Shown piece by piece: positions 43,163-52,268 of a DNA stretch of 64,000 nt. The stretch is from Deltaproteobacteria bacterium. Lineage in GTDB: Bacteria; Desulfobacterota; Desulfobacteria; Desulfobacterales; Desulfatirhabdiaceae. The stretch is from the NCBI GenBank assembly GCA_016219185.1, contig JACRBZ010000095.1, forward strand, positions 61,748-125,747. The letters run 5' to 3'. The notes below the pieces were generated by a model. That model did not search any database and was not told where the DNA came from. It saw only the letters and a program-made list of their open reading frames with translations. How positions within the stretch are numbered: position 1 is the stretch's first letter; each line of letters begins with the position of its first letter. A program made the translations under genes and the position numbers.

Positions 43163-44344
43163 TTATACAGCGCTTTTTCGAAGGCGCCGAAATATTCGCG
43201 TGATGCCCGCGGCCAGGGTTGAAAAAGGAGATGGCATTTCCTGGTTTGCGCGATGAAGCAAAATAAATCCGGCCCCCGCGGTGATCAGATTGGGAACCCA
43301 CATCCCCAGAAGCGGGGGATATATCCCTTTTTCGCCAAAAACCCAGCCCGCGGACAGCAGCATATAATACATGAGAAAAAAGAAAATTCCCAGGCTGATG
43401 CCAAAGGAGCGCCTGCTGGATTTGGACTGAATTCCCAGTGGAACCGCCAGAAGGCCAAGGGCAATGCAGGCAAACGGCAGGGAAAATTTTTTGTGAAATT
43501 CCATCAGTGTCAGGTAATATTTTGAATTTTTTTCAGTTGAAGCTGTCAGATACTGCCGGATCTCGGTCAGGGACATTTCCTCCGGATGCTTTGGACCCAA
43601 TGCCACGGCTGCAAGGGCCTGACGGGTATCCAGATGGATATCATACGTGGCAAACCGCACGGTATTGACGGAGCGGCTTTTGATATCCACCTGGTTGATG
43701 GTTCCGTCATAAAGCCTGAGCAGAAACTGATGCGTATCCGGATTGCTTTCCATCTGGCCTTTGGGTGCCACAACGGTGATGATGGCATCCTGGGTCCTCT
43801 GGTCTTCAATGAATACATCGCTGAGGGTTCTGGTTTGGGAATCCATTTTGTTGACGTACAACATTACGCCTTTAAAGCTGTCGATGAATGTTCGCTCCTT
43901 GATGCCGATGTCCAGGTTGGTCGAGGCAACCTGCGCGGTCAGATTTTTAATGGACATTCTTCCCCAGGGAAGGCCATATAAAGCCGTTGATGCGGTCAGC
44001 AGCGCCCCTATCAGGCAAAACAGCATTACCGGCGGCAGTATATTATAGACGCTCAGCCCGCCGTTCTTCAGTGCCAGGATTTCATTGTCCCCGGATAATC
44101 GCAGAAAGGTCAGCAGCACCGACATCATGATTGACATGGGAATGATGAATTCCATGAAAAACGGCAGGGTATAGAGAATCATCCATCCGATAACGGACAG
44201 GCCGACCCGGTGGTTGACAACCAGATTCATGATCTGAATGATCTGCGTCATCAAAAAAATAAAGGAGAAAAAAATAAGGTTGATTCCGAAAGGAGGAATC
44301 ATCTCCTTAAAAATATAGCGATATACGATCGTATTGATTCTCAT
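43163..44344 (-). CDS. lptF: LPS export permease LptF
   Basis: A 393-residue YjgP/YjgQ-family permease, partner of LptG. Six membrane helices flank a periplasmic domain (about 110-265). NTIVYRYIFKEMIPPFGINL at the start and the SLPFACIALGLLAVPLGIQSK loop (seen as SLPFACIALGLLAVPLG) are typical. It starts only 10 bases after the end of cobU, so it may be transcribed from the cobalamin operon, an unusual context for an essential envelope gene. Confidence 0.9.
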   Translation of the reverse strand: MRINTIVYRYIFKEMIPPFGINLIFFSFIFLMTQIIQIMNLVVNHRVGLSVIGWMILYTLPFFMEFIIPMSIMMSVLLTFLRLSGDNEILALKNGGLSVYNILPPVMLFCLIGALLTASTALYGLPWGRMSIKNLTAQVASTNLDIGIKERTFIDSFKGVMLYVNKMDSQTRTLSDVFIEDQRTQDAIITVVAPKGQMESNPDTHQFLLRLYDGTINQVDIKSRSVNTVRFATYDIHLDTRQALAAVALGPKHPEEMSLTEIRQYLTASTEKNSKYYLTLMEFHKKFSLPFACIALGLLAVPLGIQSKSSRRSFGISLGIFFFLMYYMLLSAGWVFGEKGIYPPLLGMWVPNLITAGAGFILLHRANQEMPSPFSTLAAGITRIFRRLRKSAV

Positions 44345-44354
44345 CTCATCGGTC

Positions 44355-44906
44355 TCAGATTTGCCCGTTCACCGGCTTGATCTTTACCGGGATTCCCGCC
44401 ACCATCCAGATCACCTGGTCCACGCAGGCCGCGATTCTTTGATTCACCAGTCCCACGGCATCCCGGTAGCGTCTTGCGAGCGGATTGTCCGGAACGATTC
44501 CGGCGCCGACTTCATTGGTAACCAGTATGACCGGGCATGCGGCGGCGCGAAGGCTTTCAATCAACAGGCGGGTCTGCGCTGCCAGGAGTTCTTTTGACGC
44601 ATCGGGATCATCAGCGTGCTCCATCATCAGATTGCTCACCCAGAGCGTCAGACAGTCCACCAGCAGGACATCCGCGTTGGGACCGATGTCCCGAATGGCT
44701 TCGGAAAGAAAAAGCGGCGTTTCCACGGCAGTCCAGCCCGCTCCCCGTTCCGCCTGATGCCGGGTAACCCGCTGGTGCATTTCATCGTCCTGGGGAATAC
44801 AGGTCGCCAGAAAGATTTTTCTGGCATTTCCGATCCCGTCCGCAAGCTGCAGGGCATGGCCGCTTTTGCCGCTTCGGCATCCGCCGATGACAAGGATTGT
44901 ATTCAT
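44355..44906 (-). CDS. cobU: Adenosylcobinamide kinase / adenosylcobinamide-phosphate guanylyltransferase
   Basis: A 183-residue bifunctional enzyme that phosphorylates adenosylcobinamide and then attaches GMP. The P-loop GGCRSGKSGHA at residues 8-18 and the LLVDCLTLWVSNLM segment are diagnostic; VLVTNEVGAGIVPD (here ILVTNEVGAGIVPD) completes the family pattern. Its start overlaps the cobQ stop by 4 bases. The product is used by CobS, encoded 30 kb away. Last cobalamin gene of the operon. Confidence 0.94.
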   Translation of the reverse strand: MNTILVIGGCRSGKSGHALQLADGIGNARKIFLATCIPQDDEMHQRVTRHQAERGAGWTAVETPLFLSEAIRDIGPNADVLLVDCLTLWVSNLMMEHADDPDASKELLAAQTRLLIESLRAAACPVILVTNEVGAGIVPDNPLARRYRDAVGLVNQRIAACVDQVIWMVAGIPVKIKPVNGQI

Positions 44907-46420
44907 TTATCCCATCCTGTCGCGGCCTTAAGGGTTGAGAAAATCGCCTCGACATCCACATGGGATTCAAAATGCTTTGCCAGCCGGTCATATGCCTGAT
45001 CCCGCTCCACAGGCCCTTGATCAGCGGATACCGGCACATGGCCAAGACCGATCTGATCGAGCCAGAGCCGGGTGATCCCCGGGGTGTCGAAGAAGCCGTG
45101 GACATAGGTTCCCATGGCCGATAAATCACAGGCCCGGGCCCCGTCTGCTTCATTGCAGGACAGGCCGTTTCGTTCCGTAATGGTGAGTAAAGGGTTTCCT
45201 TCAAGGAGCCGGGTTTGTCCCATGTGGATTTCGTAGCCTTTGCCGACAATGCCCTGCCATTCAAAGGCGCTCAGTGTCGTGGTTTTGGGCGCTTTTAAAA
45301 CCGTTTCCACCGGTAGCAGGTCAAGGCCATTGGTTTCACCCGGGTGGCCTTCCAAACCTTCGGGATCATGAACCCGGGTTCCCAGCATCTGATACCCGCC
45401 GCAGATTCCCAGAACATGGCCGCCTTTGGCAACGTATGCTTTGAGTATTGCGGACCATCCGGTCCGGTGAAGCCATTTCAGATCAAAACAGGTGTTCTTG
45501 GATCCGGGAAGAATCACGGCTTTAAAACGCGACAGTTCTTGGGGCTGTTCAATAAAAGAGGCCGAAATCCCGGAAACCCGGACCAGCGGATCAAAATCCG
45601 TAAAATTGGAGATATGGGGCGTGCGGATGATGGCGATGGCCGGTCCGTAATCCTTATCAAACGCCGGTCTTCCCGGATTTTCAATCACAACCGAATCTTC
45701 TGCCTCCACTCCAAGATCATTCACCCAGGGAAGCGTGCCGAAAACCGTTTTCCCGGATTGGGATTCAATCCACCTGGTTCCATCCTGAAACAAGGAGATG
45801 TCCCCCCGGAACCGGTTGATGATAAACCCGGCTATCCGGTCCCGGCAGTCCGGGGGCAGACAGGCCAGTGTTCCGATGAGCTGAGCGAATATGCCGCCCC
45901 TGTGGATATCGCCGACCAGTATCACGGGCGCATCGGCGTATTCGGCCATTCGAAAATTCACGATATCATGGGCCATGAGATTGACTTCCGCGCAGGACCC
46001 GGCCCCTTCCAGAATAACCAGATCGAAAGATTCCCGAAGCCGATCAAGCGCCCGGCACGCCGTTGAAAACAGCGTTTCCTTCTGCTGGTGGTATTCACGC
46101 GCCGACTGATTGGCCACGGCCTCTCCCAGCAAAACGACCTGGGAGCCGATATCGCTGGTGGGTTTTAAGAGAATCGGATTCATGTCCACGTGGGGCGGAA
46201 TCCGGCTTGCCTCCGCCTGAACGATCTGGGCCCGGCCCATTTCCAGCCCTTCCGGTGTGACGCCGGAATTGTTGGACATGTTCTGGGCTTTATAGGGGGC
46301 TACCCGAATGCCGCGATTGGATAAAATCCGGCAAAGGGCCGTCACCACGATGCTTTTTCCCACGTCGGAGCCGGTTCCCAAAACCGCCAGGCAAGGAGCC
46401 AATGATTTACCGGATGTCAT
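44903..46420 (-). CDS. cobQ: Cobyric acid synthase (CobQ/CbiP)
   Basis: A 505-residue glutamine amidotransferase that amidates four side-chain carboxylates of adenosyl-cobyrinate a,c-diamide. The N-terminal ATPase half begins LAVLGTGSDVGKSIVVTALC and contains PYKAQNMSNNS. The C-terminal class I amidotransferase half has the nucleophile Cys in HVLGICGGYQMLG. Length is typical. It overlaps cobJ by 14 bases and cobU by 4. Confidence 0.95.
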   Translation of the reverse strand: MTSGKSLAPCLAVLGTGSDVGKSIVVTALCRILSNRGIRVAPYKAQNMSNNSGVTPEGLEMGRAQIVQAEASRIPPHVDMNPILLKPTSDIGSQVVLLGEAVANQSAREYHQQKETLFSTACRALDRLRESFDLVILEGAGSCAEVNLMAHDIVNFRMAEYADAPVILVGDIHRGGIFAQLIGTLACLPPDCRDRIAGFIINRFRGDISLFQDGTRWIESQSGKTVFGTLPWVNDLGVEAEDSVVIENPGRPAFDKDYGPAIAIIRTPHISNFTDFDPLVRVSGISASFIEQPQELSRFKAVILPGSKNTCFDLKWLHRTGWSAILKAYVAKGGHVLGICGGYQMLGTRVHDPEGLEGHPGETNGLDLLPVETVLKAPKTTTLSAFEWQGIVGKGYEIHMGQTRLLEGNPLLTITERNGLSCNEADGARACDLSAMGTYVHGFFDTPGITRLWLDQIGLGHVPVSADQGPVERDQAYDRLAKHFESHVDVEAIFSTLKAATGWDK

Positions 46421-47282
46421 ATTTTTTGCTGTAGCCTCGCGGGGTGATCATCAGCCCCTGATAGTCGAATGTTGAACTGTTTCCGATGAAAACCGTGGTG
46501 AGCATGGTGACCTTGGCCTGATGAAGATGCTCAAGCGTGGTCAGGCCGATTGCCTGCTCTTCCCGCATGGCGCTGGTTACAATTCCCACAGGTGTATGTT
46601 TATCCCGATGCTTTAAAATAATCTGCTGGGCCCTTTCCAGTTGGGTGGATCTGCGTTTGCTTTTGGGATTGTAAAGGACAATCACAAAATCCGCAAGAGC
46701 CGCGGCATCCAGACGCTTTTCAATGACTTCCCAGGGCGTCAGCAGGTCGCTGAGGCTGATGCAGGCAAAATCGTGGGTCAGGGGCGCGCCTAAAAGCGAT
46801 GCACCTGCGCAGACCGCCGGAATTCCCGGAACGATTTCTACCTGAAGCATCTCAGGATGCATGGCGGCCCGGGTGTCCGGTTTCAGGATCGGAATCTTGC
46901 GGATGGCGCAGATTTCCAGAACCAGGCCCGCCATGGCATAAATTCCGGAATCACCGCTCGATACGATGGCGCAGGATTTGCCCGACAGGGCCTCATTAAT
47001 GGCGGCCTCGACCCGGTCCACTTCCTGGGTCATGGCGGAGCTGATGATCTGCTTGCCTTCGATCAGCGGCCGGATCAGGTCAAGATATGTTGTGTATCCG
47101 GCAACCGTGTCAACGGCTTCCAGGACATCGCAGGCCCGTTTAGACAGATAATCCGGGCTGCCGGGGCCTAATCCGACAACGTAGAGTTGATTCGGGCAAT
47201 GGCCAGGGTGACATTCGGGCTGATCTGCTTGGGAACGATCAGTTCTCCCTTCTCCGATGCCAGAACTGCTGCGGCTTCGCAT
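46407..47282 (-). CDS. cobJ: Precorrin-3B/cobalt-precorrin-3 C17-methyltransferase
   Basis: A 291-residue SAM-dependent corrin methyltransferase (CbiH/CobJ) that methylates C17 with ring contraction. The core begins LYVVGLGPGSPDYLSKRA near residue 33 and includes VSSGDSGIYAMAGL and VVPGIPAVCAGASLLGAPL-like segments (IVPGIPAVCAGASLLGAPL). No in-frame ATG, GTG or TTG exists closer to the core, so the ATG at 47282, with AGGAG ten bases upstream, is the only candidate. That gives an unusual 115-base overlap with cbiG. Confidence 0.9.
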   Translation of the reverse strand: MRSRSSSGIGEGRTDRSQADQPECHPGHCPNQLYVVGLGPGSPDYLSKRACDVLEAVDTVAGYTTYLDLIRPLIEGKQIISSAMTQEVDRVEAAINEALSGKSCAIVSSGDSGIYAMAGLVLEICAIRKIPILKPDTRAAMHPEMLQVEIVPGIPAVCAGASLLGAPLTHDFACISLSDLLTPWEVIEKRLDAAALADFVIVLYNPKSKRRSTQLERAQQIILKHRDKHTPVGIVTSAMREEQAIGLTTLEHLHQAKVTMLTTVFIGNSSTFDYQGLMITPRGYSKKYDIR

Positions 47283-48286
47283 ACGCTGGGTACTCCTATG
47301 TGTTTATTAACGATATCCGAGGGATTCGGGCTGTCTATTTCCGATAGCTCTTCCCTTGTGAAAAACCGGATGGGAACGTGAAGGCTTCGGGCGACTTCCA
47401 GGAGCCCGGCTTCATCGGATTTGATATCAATGGTGGCGATACATTTCAGGCTGTTCAGGGATAGCCCGAACTGAATCAGTTTATCAACCAGAAACTCCCG
47501 GATTTCATTGGCGCTGGTGTTGCGGTTGCACCCCATTCCGGCGATCAGGGATTTTGGTCTCAGGATCAAACTGGAGTCCGGAAAACGCATCAATCGATCG
47601 TCAACCACAACTACAGCCTCTGGCGGATCGGAGAAGCGGAAGCCAGGAAGAGCCGAAGAGCCGATTTTCGTGACTTCTTCTTGTCCCATCATCATGCTTT
47701 CCGCTGTCTGCGGAATCATATTGTCAAGCTCTGCTATTTTATCCAACCAATGATACGGATCATGCAGATAAACGGGAATCTGGTTCAGAAAGGCCATGCT
47801 GATGGTTTTGATGGCTTCGGGGTTTTCGATGAACAGGCCATTATCGACGGCAATGACATCAATGGCCGGGACCTGATGGAGATCCGTTGCCGTGGTGATG
47901 ACCGGAGCTGCTTGGAGTTTTTCGGAAATGGCCATTGCCAGGCGATTGGCGCCGCCGATGTGGCCTGAAAGCAGGCTGATGACATGCCTTCCTTTTTCAT
48001 CCATGACAACCACTGCTGGGTCCTTGGTTTTCGATGCAATGCAGGGGGCGATGACCCGCACCACGATGCCGGTGGACATGATAAATACGTGTTCTTTAAA
48101 AAGAGAGAAGCGATCCTTGACGCAGTCCGCCAGCCGGGAAAAGGAAAAACAGGGGGCAGGGCAGGGCAAAAGGTTTCCGGGAACATGCACCACTCCGGGG
48201 AAAGCATCCCTTAGCTTCAGTGCCAGGGAAAGGCCATCGGAGGTGATTGCCCAGATGGCAAGTTGTCGGGAATCGGGTAAATTCAC
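47168..48286 (-). CDS. cbiG: Cobalt-precorrin-5A hydrolase
   Basis: A 372-residue protein that opens the ring-A delta-lactone and releases the C2 fragment as acetaldehyde in the anaerobic pathway. The N-terminal domain has FIMSTGIVVRVIAPCIASKTKDPAVVV (read as MSTGIVVRVIAP) and LLSGHIGGANRLA, and the C-terminal domain contains IAGMGCNRNTSANEI. It overlaps cbiF by 4 bases and cobJ by 115 bases. Presence of cbiG together with cbiD and cbiK marks the cobalt-early route. Confidence 0.93.
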   Translation of the reverse strand: MNLPDSRQLAIWAITSDGLSLALKLRDAFPGVVHVPGNLLPCPAPCFSFSRLADCVKDRFSLFKEHVFIMSTGIVVRVIAPCIASKTKDPAVVVMDEKGRHVISLLSGHIGGANRLAMAISEKLQAAPVITTATDLHQVPAIDVIAVDNGLFIENPEAIKTISMAFLNQIPVYLHDPYHWLDKIAELDNMIPQTAESMMMGQEEVTKIGSSALPGFRFSDPPEAVVVVDDRLMRFPDSSLILRPKSLIAGMGCNRNTSANEIREFLVDKLIQFGLSLNSLKCIATIDIKSDEAGLLEVARSLHVPIRFFTREELSEIDSPNPSDIVNKHIGVPSVCEAAAVLASEKGELIVPKQISPNVTLAIARINSTLSD

Positions 48287-49077
48287 TGGGGATCTTTTTC
48301 CCTGAACCCGTGCGTAAAGGCTTTGTCATAAAGTTTGGAGCGGTGTCTCAAGCTTCCCAGGGTGACTTCGAGTACCTTGCCGACGATAATCAGGGCCTGC
48401 CGGGTGATGTTTTCTTTTCGGAGGGTTTCGGATAATCGGCCGATTCGGGTATAAACAATCCGCTCTTCCGGATGACCGATTTTATAGGCAATGGCGCAGG
48501 TTGCATCAGGCCCGTATGCCCGGGAGAGCGTGGCCTGCACTTTATCGATCAGGGAAATGCTGAGATAAATCGCCATGGATGCCTGGTGGCTGGCCAGGGC
48601 CTCCAGGTTTTCCGATTCCGGAACCGGCGTTCTGCCGGCCATTCGCGTAAGAATCAGGGTCTGGGAAATCTCCGGAAGCGTATATTCCAGGCCCATGGCC
48701 GCTGCCGCGGCAAAAGCCGCTGTGACTCCGGGAACAACGGTAAACGGGATGTCTTTGGCATCGAGGGCCGACATCTGCTCGAAAATGGCGCCATAGAGAC
48801 TGGGATCTCCGGTATGAAGGCGGACCACCTGCTTTCCAACCTCCCAGTTTCTTGCGATGACATCGATGATTTGCTCCAGATTCAGGGAGGCGCTGTCAAT
48901 GGAAAGGGTTTCCGGCTGGGTCCATTTCAGAAGCGCTTCCGGGACCAGCGATCCCGCATAAATGACGACATCGGCCGACATCAGCGCCTTCTGGCCCTTG
49001 ACCGTGATCAGGTCCGGATCACCCGGTCCCGCGCCGATAAACTGAACCGGATATCGAACAACTGAAACAGATTCCAC
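48283..49077 (-). CDS. cbiF: Precorrin-4/cobalt-precorrin-4 C11-methyltransferase
   Basis: A 264-residue SAM-dependent methyltransferase (CbiF/CobM). Recognisable segments are VQFIGAGPGDPDLITVKGQ, VIYAGSLVPE, RLHTGDPSLYGAIFEQM and VVPGVTAAFAAAAA. The start is taken as GTG at 49077, since GGAGG lies eight bases upstream; a TTG at 49092 overlaps that ribosome site and is rejected. It follows cbiET and overlaps cbiG by 4 bases. Confidence 0.93.
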   Translation of the reverse strand: MESVSVVRYPVQFIGAGPGDPDLITVKGQKALMSADVVIYAGSLVPEALLKWTQPETLSIDSASLNLEQIIDVIARNWEVGKQVVRLHTGDPSLYGAIFEQMSALDAKDIPFTVVPGVTAAFAAAAAMGLEYTLPEISQTLILTRMAGRTPVPESENLEALASHQASMAIYLSISLIDKVQATLSRAYGPDATCAIAYKIGHPEERIVYTRIGRLSETLRKENITRQALIIVGKVLEVTLGSLRHRSKLYDKAFTHGFREKDPQ

Positions 49078-49099
49078 AGAAACATCCTCCAAAGCAATT

Positions 49100-50341
49100 T
49101 TAAGATTTAATAATTCCGGTGATGATCCACACCGGATTCTGGGCTTCGAACCGCTGGCTCCAGGGCATGTCCTTGCCGCGGTTGACCTGAATCTGGATGG
49201 TTTCGGTGGAAAAGCCGAGTTCCTTTAATGTTGTCAGGGCTATTGTCAGATTATCCATCAGGACCGTATTCAGGACGATAATACCGTCCGGTTTTAAATA
49301 CCCGGCTGCCGAACGGATGATGGTTTCAAGCTTCCTGCCGCCGCCGCCGATGAAAATGCGGTCCGGGGCCAGCAAGTCATCCAGTCCGTCGGGGAGTGTA
49401 GCCAGCCGGATTTCCATGTTTTTGACGCCGTGGCGCAGCCGGTTGGATTCGATGTTCCGGATGCGTTCAGGATCCTTTTCAATGGATACGATTTTTCCCC
49501 GGGTCAAAAGCAGCGAGGCTTCGATGCCGATGGATCCGCTTCCAGCTCCCAGATCCCACAGGATATGGTGGGCCTGGAGCTTTAGTTTGGCAAGGCTGAC
49601 GGCCCGTATTTCCGGTTTGGTGATGAGCCCGTTTTCATGGTCGTAAGCATCGTCCGGCATGCCCAGGTGAAGGCCGGACAACGTATGCGAGCCGGAAGCC
49701 CGTTTGAGAACAACGATATTGGGTTCGGAAAAGGTTTCTTGCGTTGCCTGTTCCAGGGTATGCCAGGATATTTTCTCTGACGGTGTGCCCAGTTGTTCCA
49801 GAACGCAGATGCGGACCGGATTCAGCCGGTGACTGAGGAGAAGCGCGGCAATCCATGCCGGATTTCGGATCGGATCGGTCAATACCGCCACAAGATCGGT
49901 TTCCGAGACTGCGGCCAGCAGGCTGTCCCCGGATTTTTTTCCATGCATGCTGATTACCCGGGCGTCCTGCCAGGGCTCCTTGATGCGCGAAAAAGCGGCC
50001 GCAACCGATGAGATGTTGGGATGGATCTCGACATGATCCGGCCCCAGCGCATCGATGATAACGGGCCCGATGCCGAACAGGAGCGGGTCCCCCGAGGCCA
50101 GCACCACAATCCGATGCGTCTTGAATTGCCGGCGAATAAACTCCGTCAGTTTCGGAATATCGCGGGTGATTTCCTTTTGGATTCCAGAATGGTCCTTAAA
50201 GCAGTCCAGATGGCGTTTGCCGGCTATCAGGATGTCCGCCCCGCGGATGATGTCCAGGTGTCTTGCCGTCAGGTCATCCGGGGACAGTCCCATCCCGATG
50301 ACAATGACTTTTGGTTGATCCGGTGTAGGTGATTCGGTCAT
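49100..50341 (-). CDS. cobL: Fused CbiE-CbiT (CobL-type) precorrin-6B/7 methyltransferase-decarboxylase
   Basis: A 413-residue two-domain enzyme. The N-terminal half (about 1-205) is the C5-methyltransferase CbiE (VIVIGMGLSPDDLTARH, LASGDPLLFGIGPVI). The C-terminal half (about 215-410) is the C15-methyltransferase/decarboxylase CbiT with SAM motif WDLGAGSGSIGIEASLL and FIGGGGRKLETII. The ATG at 50341 is used; an upstream TTG at 50407 would overlap cbiD. Fusion of CbiE and CbiT is common. Confidence 0.93.
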   Translation of the reverse strand: MTESPTPDQPKVIVIGMGLSPDDLTARHLDIIRGADILIAGKRHLDCFKDHSGIQKEITRDIPKLTEFIRRQFKTHRIVVLASGDPLLFGIGPVIIDALGPDHVEIHPNISSVAAAFSRIKEPWQDARVISMHGKKSGDSLLAAVSETDLVAVLTDPIRNPAWIAALLLSHRLNPVRICVLEQLGTPSEKISWHTLEQATQETFSEPNIVVLKRASGSHTLSGLHLGMPDDAYDHENGLITKPEIRAVSLAKLKLQAHHILWDLGAGSGSIGIEASLLLTRGKIVSIEKDPERIRNIESNRLRHGVKNMEIRLATLPDGLDDLLAPDRIFIGGGGRKLETIIRSAAGYLKPDGIIVLNTVLMDNLTIALTTLKELGFSTETIQIQVNRGKDMPWSQRFEAQNPVWIITGIIKS

Positions 50342-50366
50342 AATTCGTCCATAAGGGGCCAGAAAT

Positions 50367-51479
50367 TCATAACCAGGAAGTATATAACACCTTGCCGGTA
50401 TAGTCAAAAATCACTCCCTGAAGCGCGATATCCGCTCCAGCAAACCTGCGGGCCGATGAAATCATGCGCCTGCCGACTTCCGAAATCAAGGCCGGATGGG
50501 TTTCCGTGATCATGGATAAGGCTTCGCGGGCCGTATTGGCAAGCTTAAGGTGCCTGCTGAATTCCCTGTCGCCGGTAAGCGCCATTGCCCATTCGGACAG
50601 GACGGCCAGGGACAGATCGGATTTGGCTGCATGGGTATGGGCAAATCCCTGGGCCATCTTCATTGCTTTTCCGAATAAAACGGCAAGCGTAATCCCGCTA
50701 AACCCTTTTTGGGCCGCTGCTTCCAGGGAAATTTTAAAAAAATCGCCTATCTGGATGAAGGCGATTTCCGGCAGATCCGGAATCGCCGATTGGGCGAAAC
50801 GCTCGCTTCTTCTGCCGGTGGTCAGGACCACCCGCATGCAGCCGTCTGCCCGCGCCACGGACAGTGATGATGCGATGGTTGCCACATAGGCCTCATGGGA
50901 CATGGGCCGGACAATGCCGGTGGTTCCCAGAATGGAGATGCCGCCGATGATGCCGAGTCTGGCGTTCAGGGTTTTTTCAGCCAGAAGCCTTCCTTTAGGT
51001 ACAAAGACTTCAACAGACACCGCTTGTTCAAGAGGTTGACCACCCAATACATCTATGATGGCCTGGACGATCATCTTCCGGGGGCCCGGGTTGATGGCGG
51101 CCTGCCCCGGCGGAATCTCGAGACCTGGAAGCGTGACCCGTCCGACGCCTTCACCGCCGGTGATCGTGATATTCAGGGGTTCCTTGCCCTTTTCCGCATC
51201 CCGGTTTTTCTGAATGTCAGAGACGGGGCAAAGTGTCACAATCGCGCCGATTTCCGCCCCGTGGGTGACATCCGGATCATCGCCGGCATCCTTGATGATT
51301 GTTGCGCTTGCCCTACAGCCTGAAATCTGCTTGCAGCAATGCACCGGAATCCGGATACTGTCTCCTGTCAGAAGCAAAATATCCACGGAATCCGGATCAG
51401 TGCCGGTTATAATCCGGGTCAGTGCGGCTTTGGCCGCGGCCGCGGCCGCGGTTCCGGTGGTAAAGCCGGATTTAAGCAT
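50367..51479 (-). CDS. cbiD: Cobalt-precorrin-5B C1-methyltransferase
   Basis: A 370-residue enzyme that methylates C1 in the anaerobic pathway. The opening LKSGFTTGTAAAAAAKAAL and the AINPGPRKMIVQAI segment are typical CbiD. It overlaps the 3' end of cbiL by 8 bases (51472-51479) and precedes cobL. Its presence instead of CobF supports the cobalt-early route. Confidence 0.95.
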   Translation of the reverse strand: MLKSGFTTGTAAAAAAKAALTRIITGTDPDSVDILLLTGDSIRIPVHCCKQISGCRASATIIKDAGDDPDVTHGAEIGAIVTLCPVSDIQKNRDAEKGKEPLNITITGGEGVGRVTLPGLEIPPGQAAINPGPRKMIVQAIIDVLGGQPLEQAVSVEVFVPKGRLLAEKTLNARLGIIGGISILGTTGIVRPMSHEAYVATIASSLSVARADGCMRVVLTTGRRSERFAQSAIPDLPEIAFIQIGDFFKISLEAAAQKGFSGITLAVLFGKAMKMAQGFAHTHAAKSDLSLAVLSEWAMALTGDREFSRHLKLANTAREALSMITETHPALISEVGRRMISSARRFAGADIALQGVIFDYTGKVLYTSWL

Positions 51480-52197
51480 GGCTGCCGGATTGCTTTGCGA
51501 TGATCAGGGTCCAGTATTCCGGGCTGCGATCATTGAATTCGCGGGTGTCCGGATAAATTTTTTGATCCGGAAGGCTGCAATTGGAGACTCCGATACATCG
51601 GGTGAATCCGGAAGCGCCTTCCAGAGCCGCATTGATGTCTTTGATGTTCCGGTACGCCTTCATGAAAACGACATTTTCCGGTTTGATCGTCATCTGACGC
51701 AGACGATCCCCGCCATTGACCCCGGAAACCACGAGAAGACATTCTTCGCCTTCCACCAGCGGCGTATTGATGCAGGCTGCTGCCGCCTGGTAGGACGTGA
51801 TGCCGGGAATGGTCGTTATGGGAATCTCTGGGGCCATTTCCTGAATATTTTTAAGGATATATCCATAGGTGGAGTATGTCATGGGATCTCCGAGGGTCAG
51901 AAACGCCGCATTTTTCCCCTGTTCCAGCTCCGAAATGATGGTTTTTGCATGGGTTTTCCATGCCTTGCGGGTTTCTTCCCTGTCCTTGGACATGGGAAAC
52001 TGTAGCATGCGTACCTCTGTCTCTTTGGGGATATGCGGGCCTGCGATATTGACCGCCAGGCTGTAATCGTTTTTGGTGGATGCCGCGGCAAAGACAATGT
52101 CAACTTCGGAGAGAATCCGGGCTGATTTAACCGTCAGCAATTCCGGATCTCCGGGACCCACGCCGATACCATATAATGTTCCTGTTTGTTGTTTCAT
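51472..52197 (-). CDS. cbiL: Precorrin-2/cobalt-factor II C20-methyltransferase
   Basis: A 241-residue SAM-dependent methyltransferase (CbiL/CobI), the first methylation after cobalt insertion. LYGIGVGPGDPELLTVKSARIL at the N-terminus (read as YGIGVGPGDPELLTVK) and AFLTLGDPMTYSTYGYI are the characteristic SAM-binding segments; TIPGITSYQAAAA completes the pattern. It lies 71 bases after cbiC, one of the larger gaps in the operon, with nothing recognisable in it. Confidence 0.94.
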   Translation of the reverse strand: MKQQTGTLYGIGVGPGDPELLTVKSARILSEVDIVFAAASTKNDYSLAVNIAGPHIPKETEVRMLQFPMSKDREETRKAWKTHAKTIISELEQGKNAAFLTLGDPMTYSTYGYILKNIQEMAPEIPITTIPGITSYQAAAACINTPLVEGEECLLVVSGVNGGDRLRQMTIKPENVVFMKAYRNIKDINAALEGASGFTRCIGVSNCSLPDQKIYPDTREFNDRSPEYWTLIIAKQSGSHA

Positions 52198-52268
52198 TCC
52201 AACACCTTGATGAATATGACATTTTGTATAAAAGTTTTAAGTTTGATGGTCTCGTAAGAAGTCAAATC

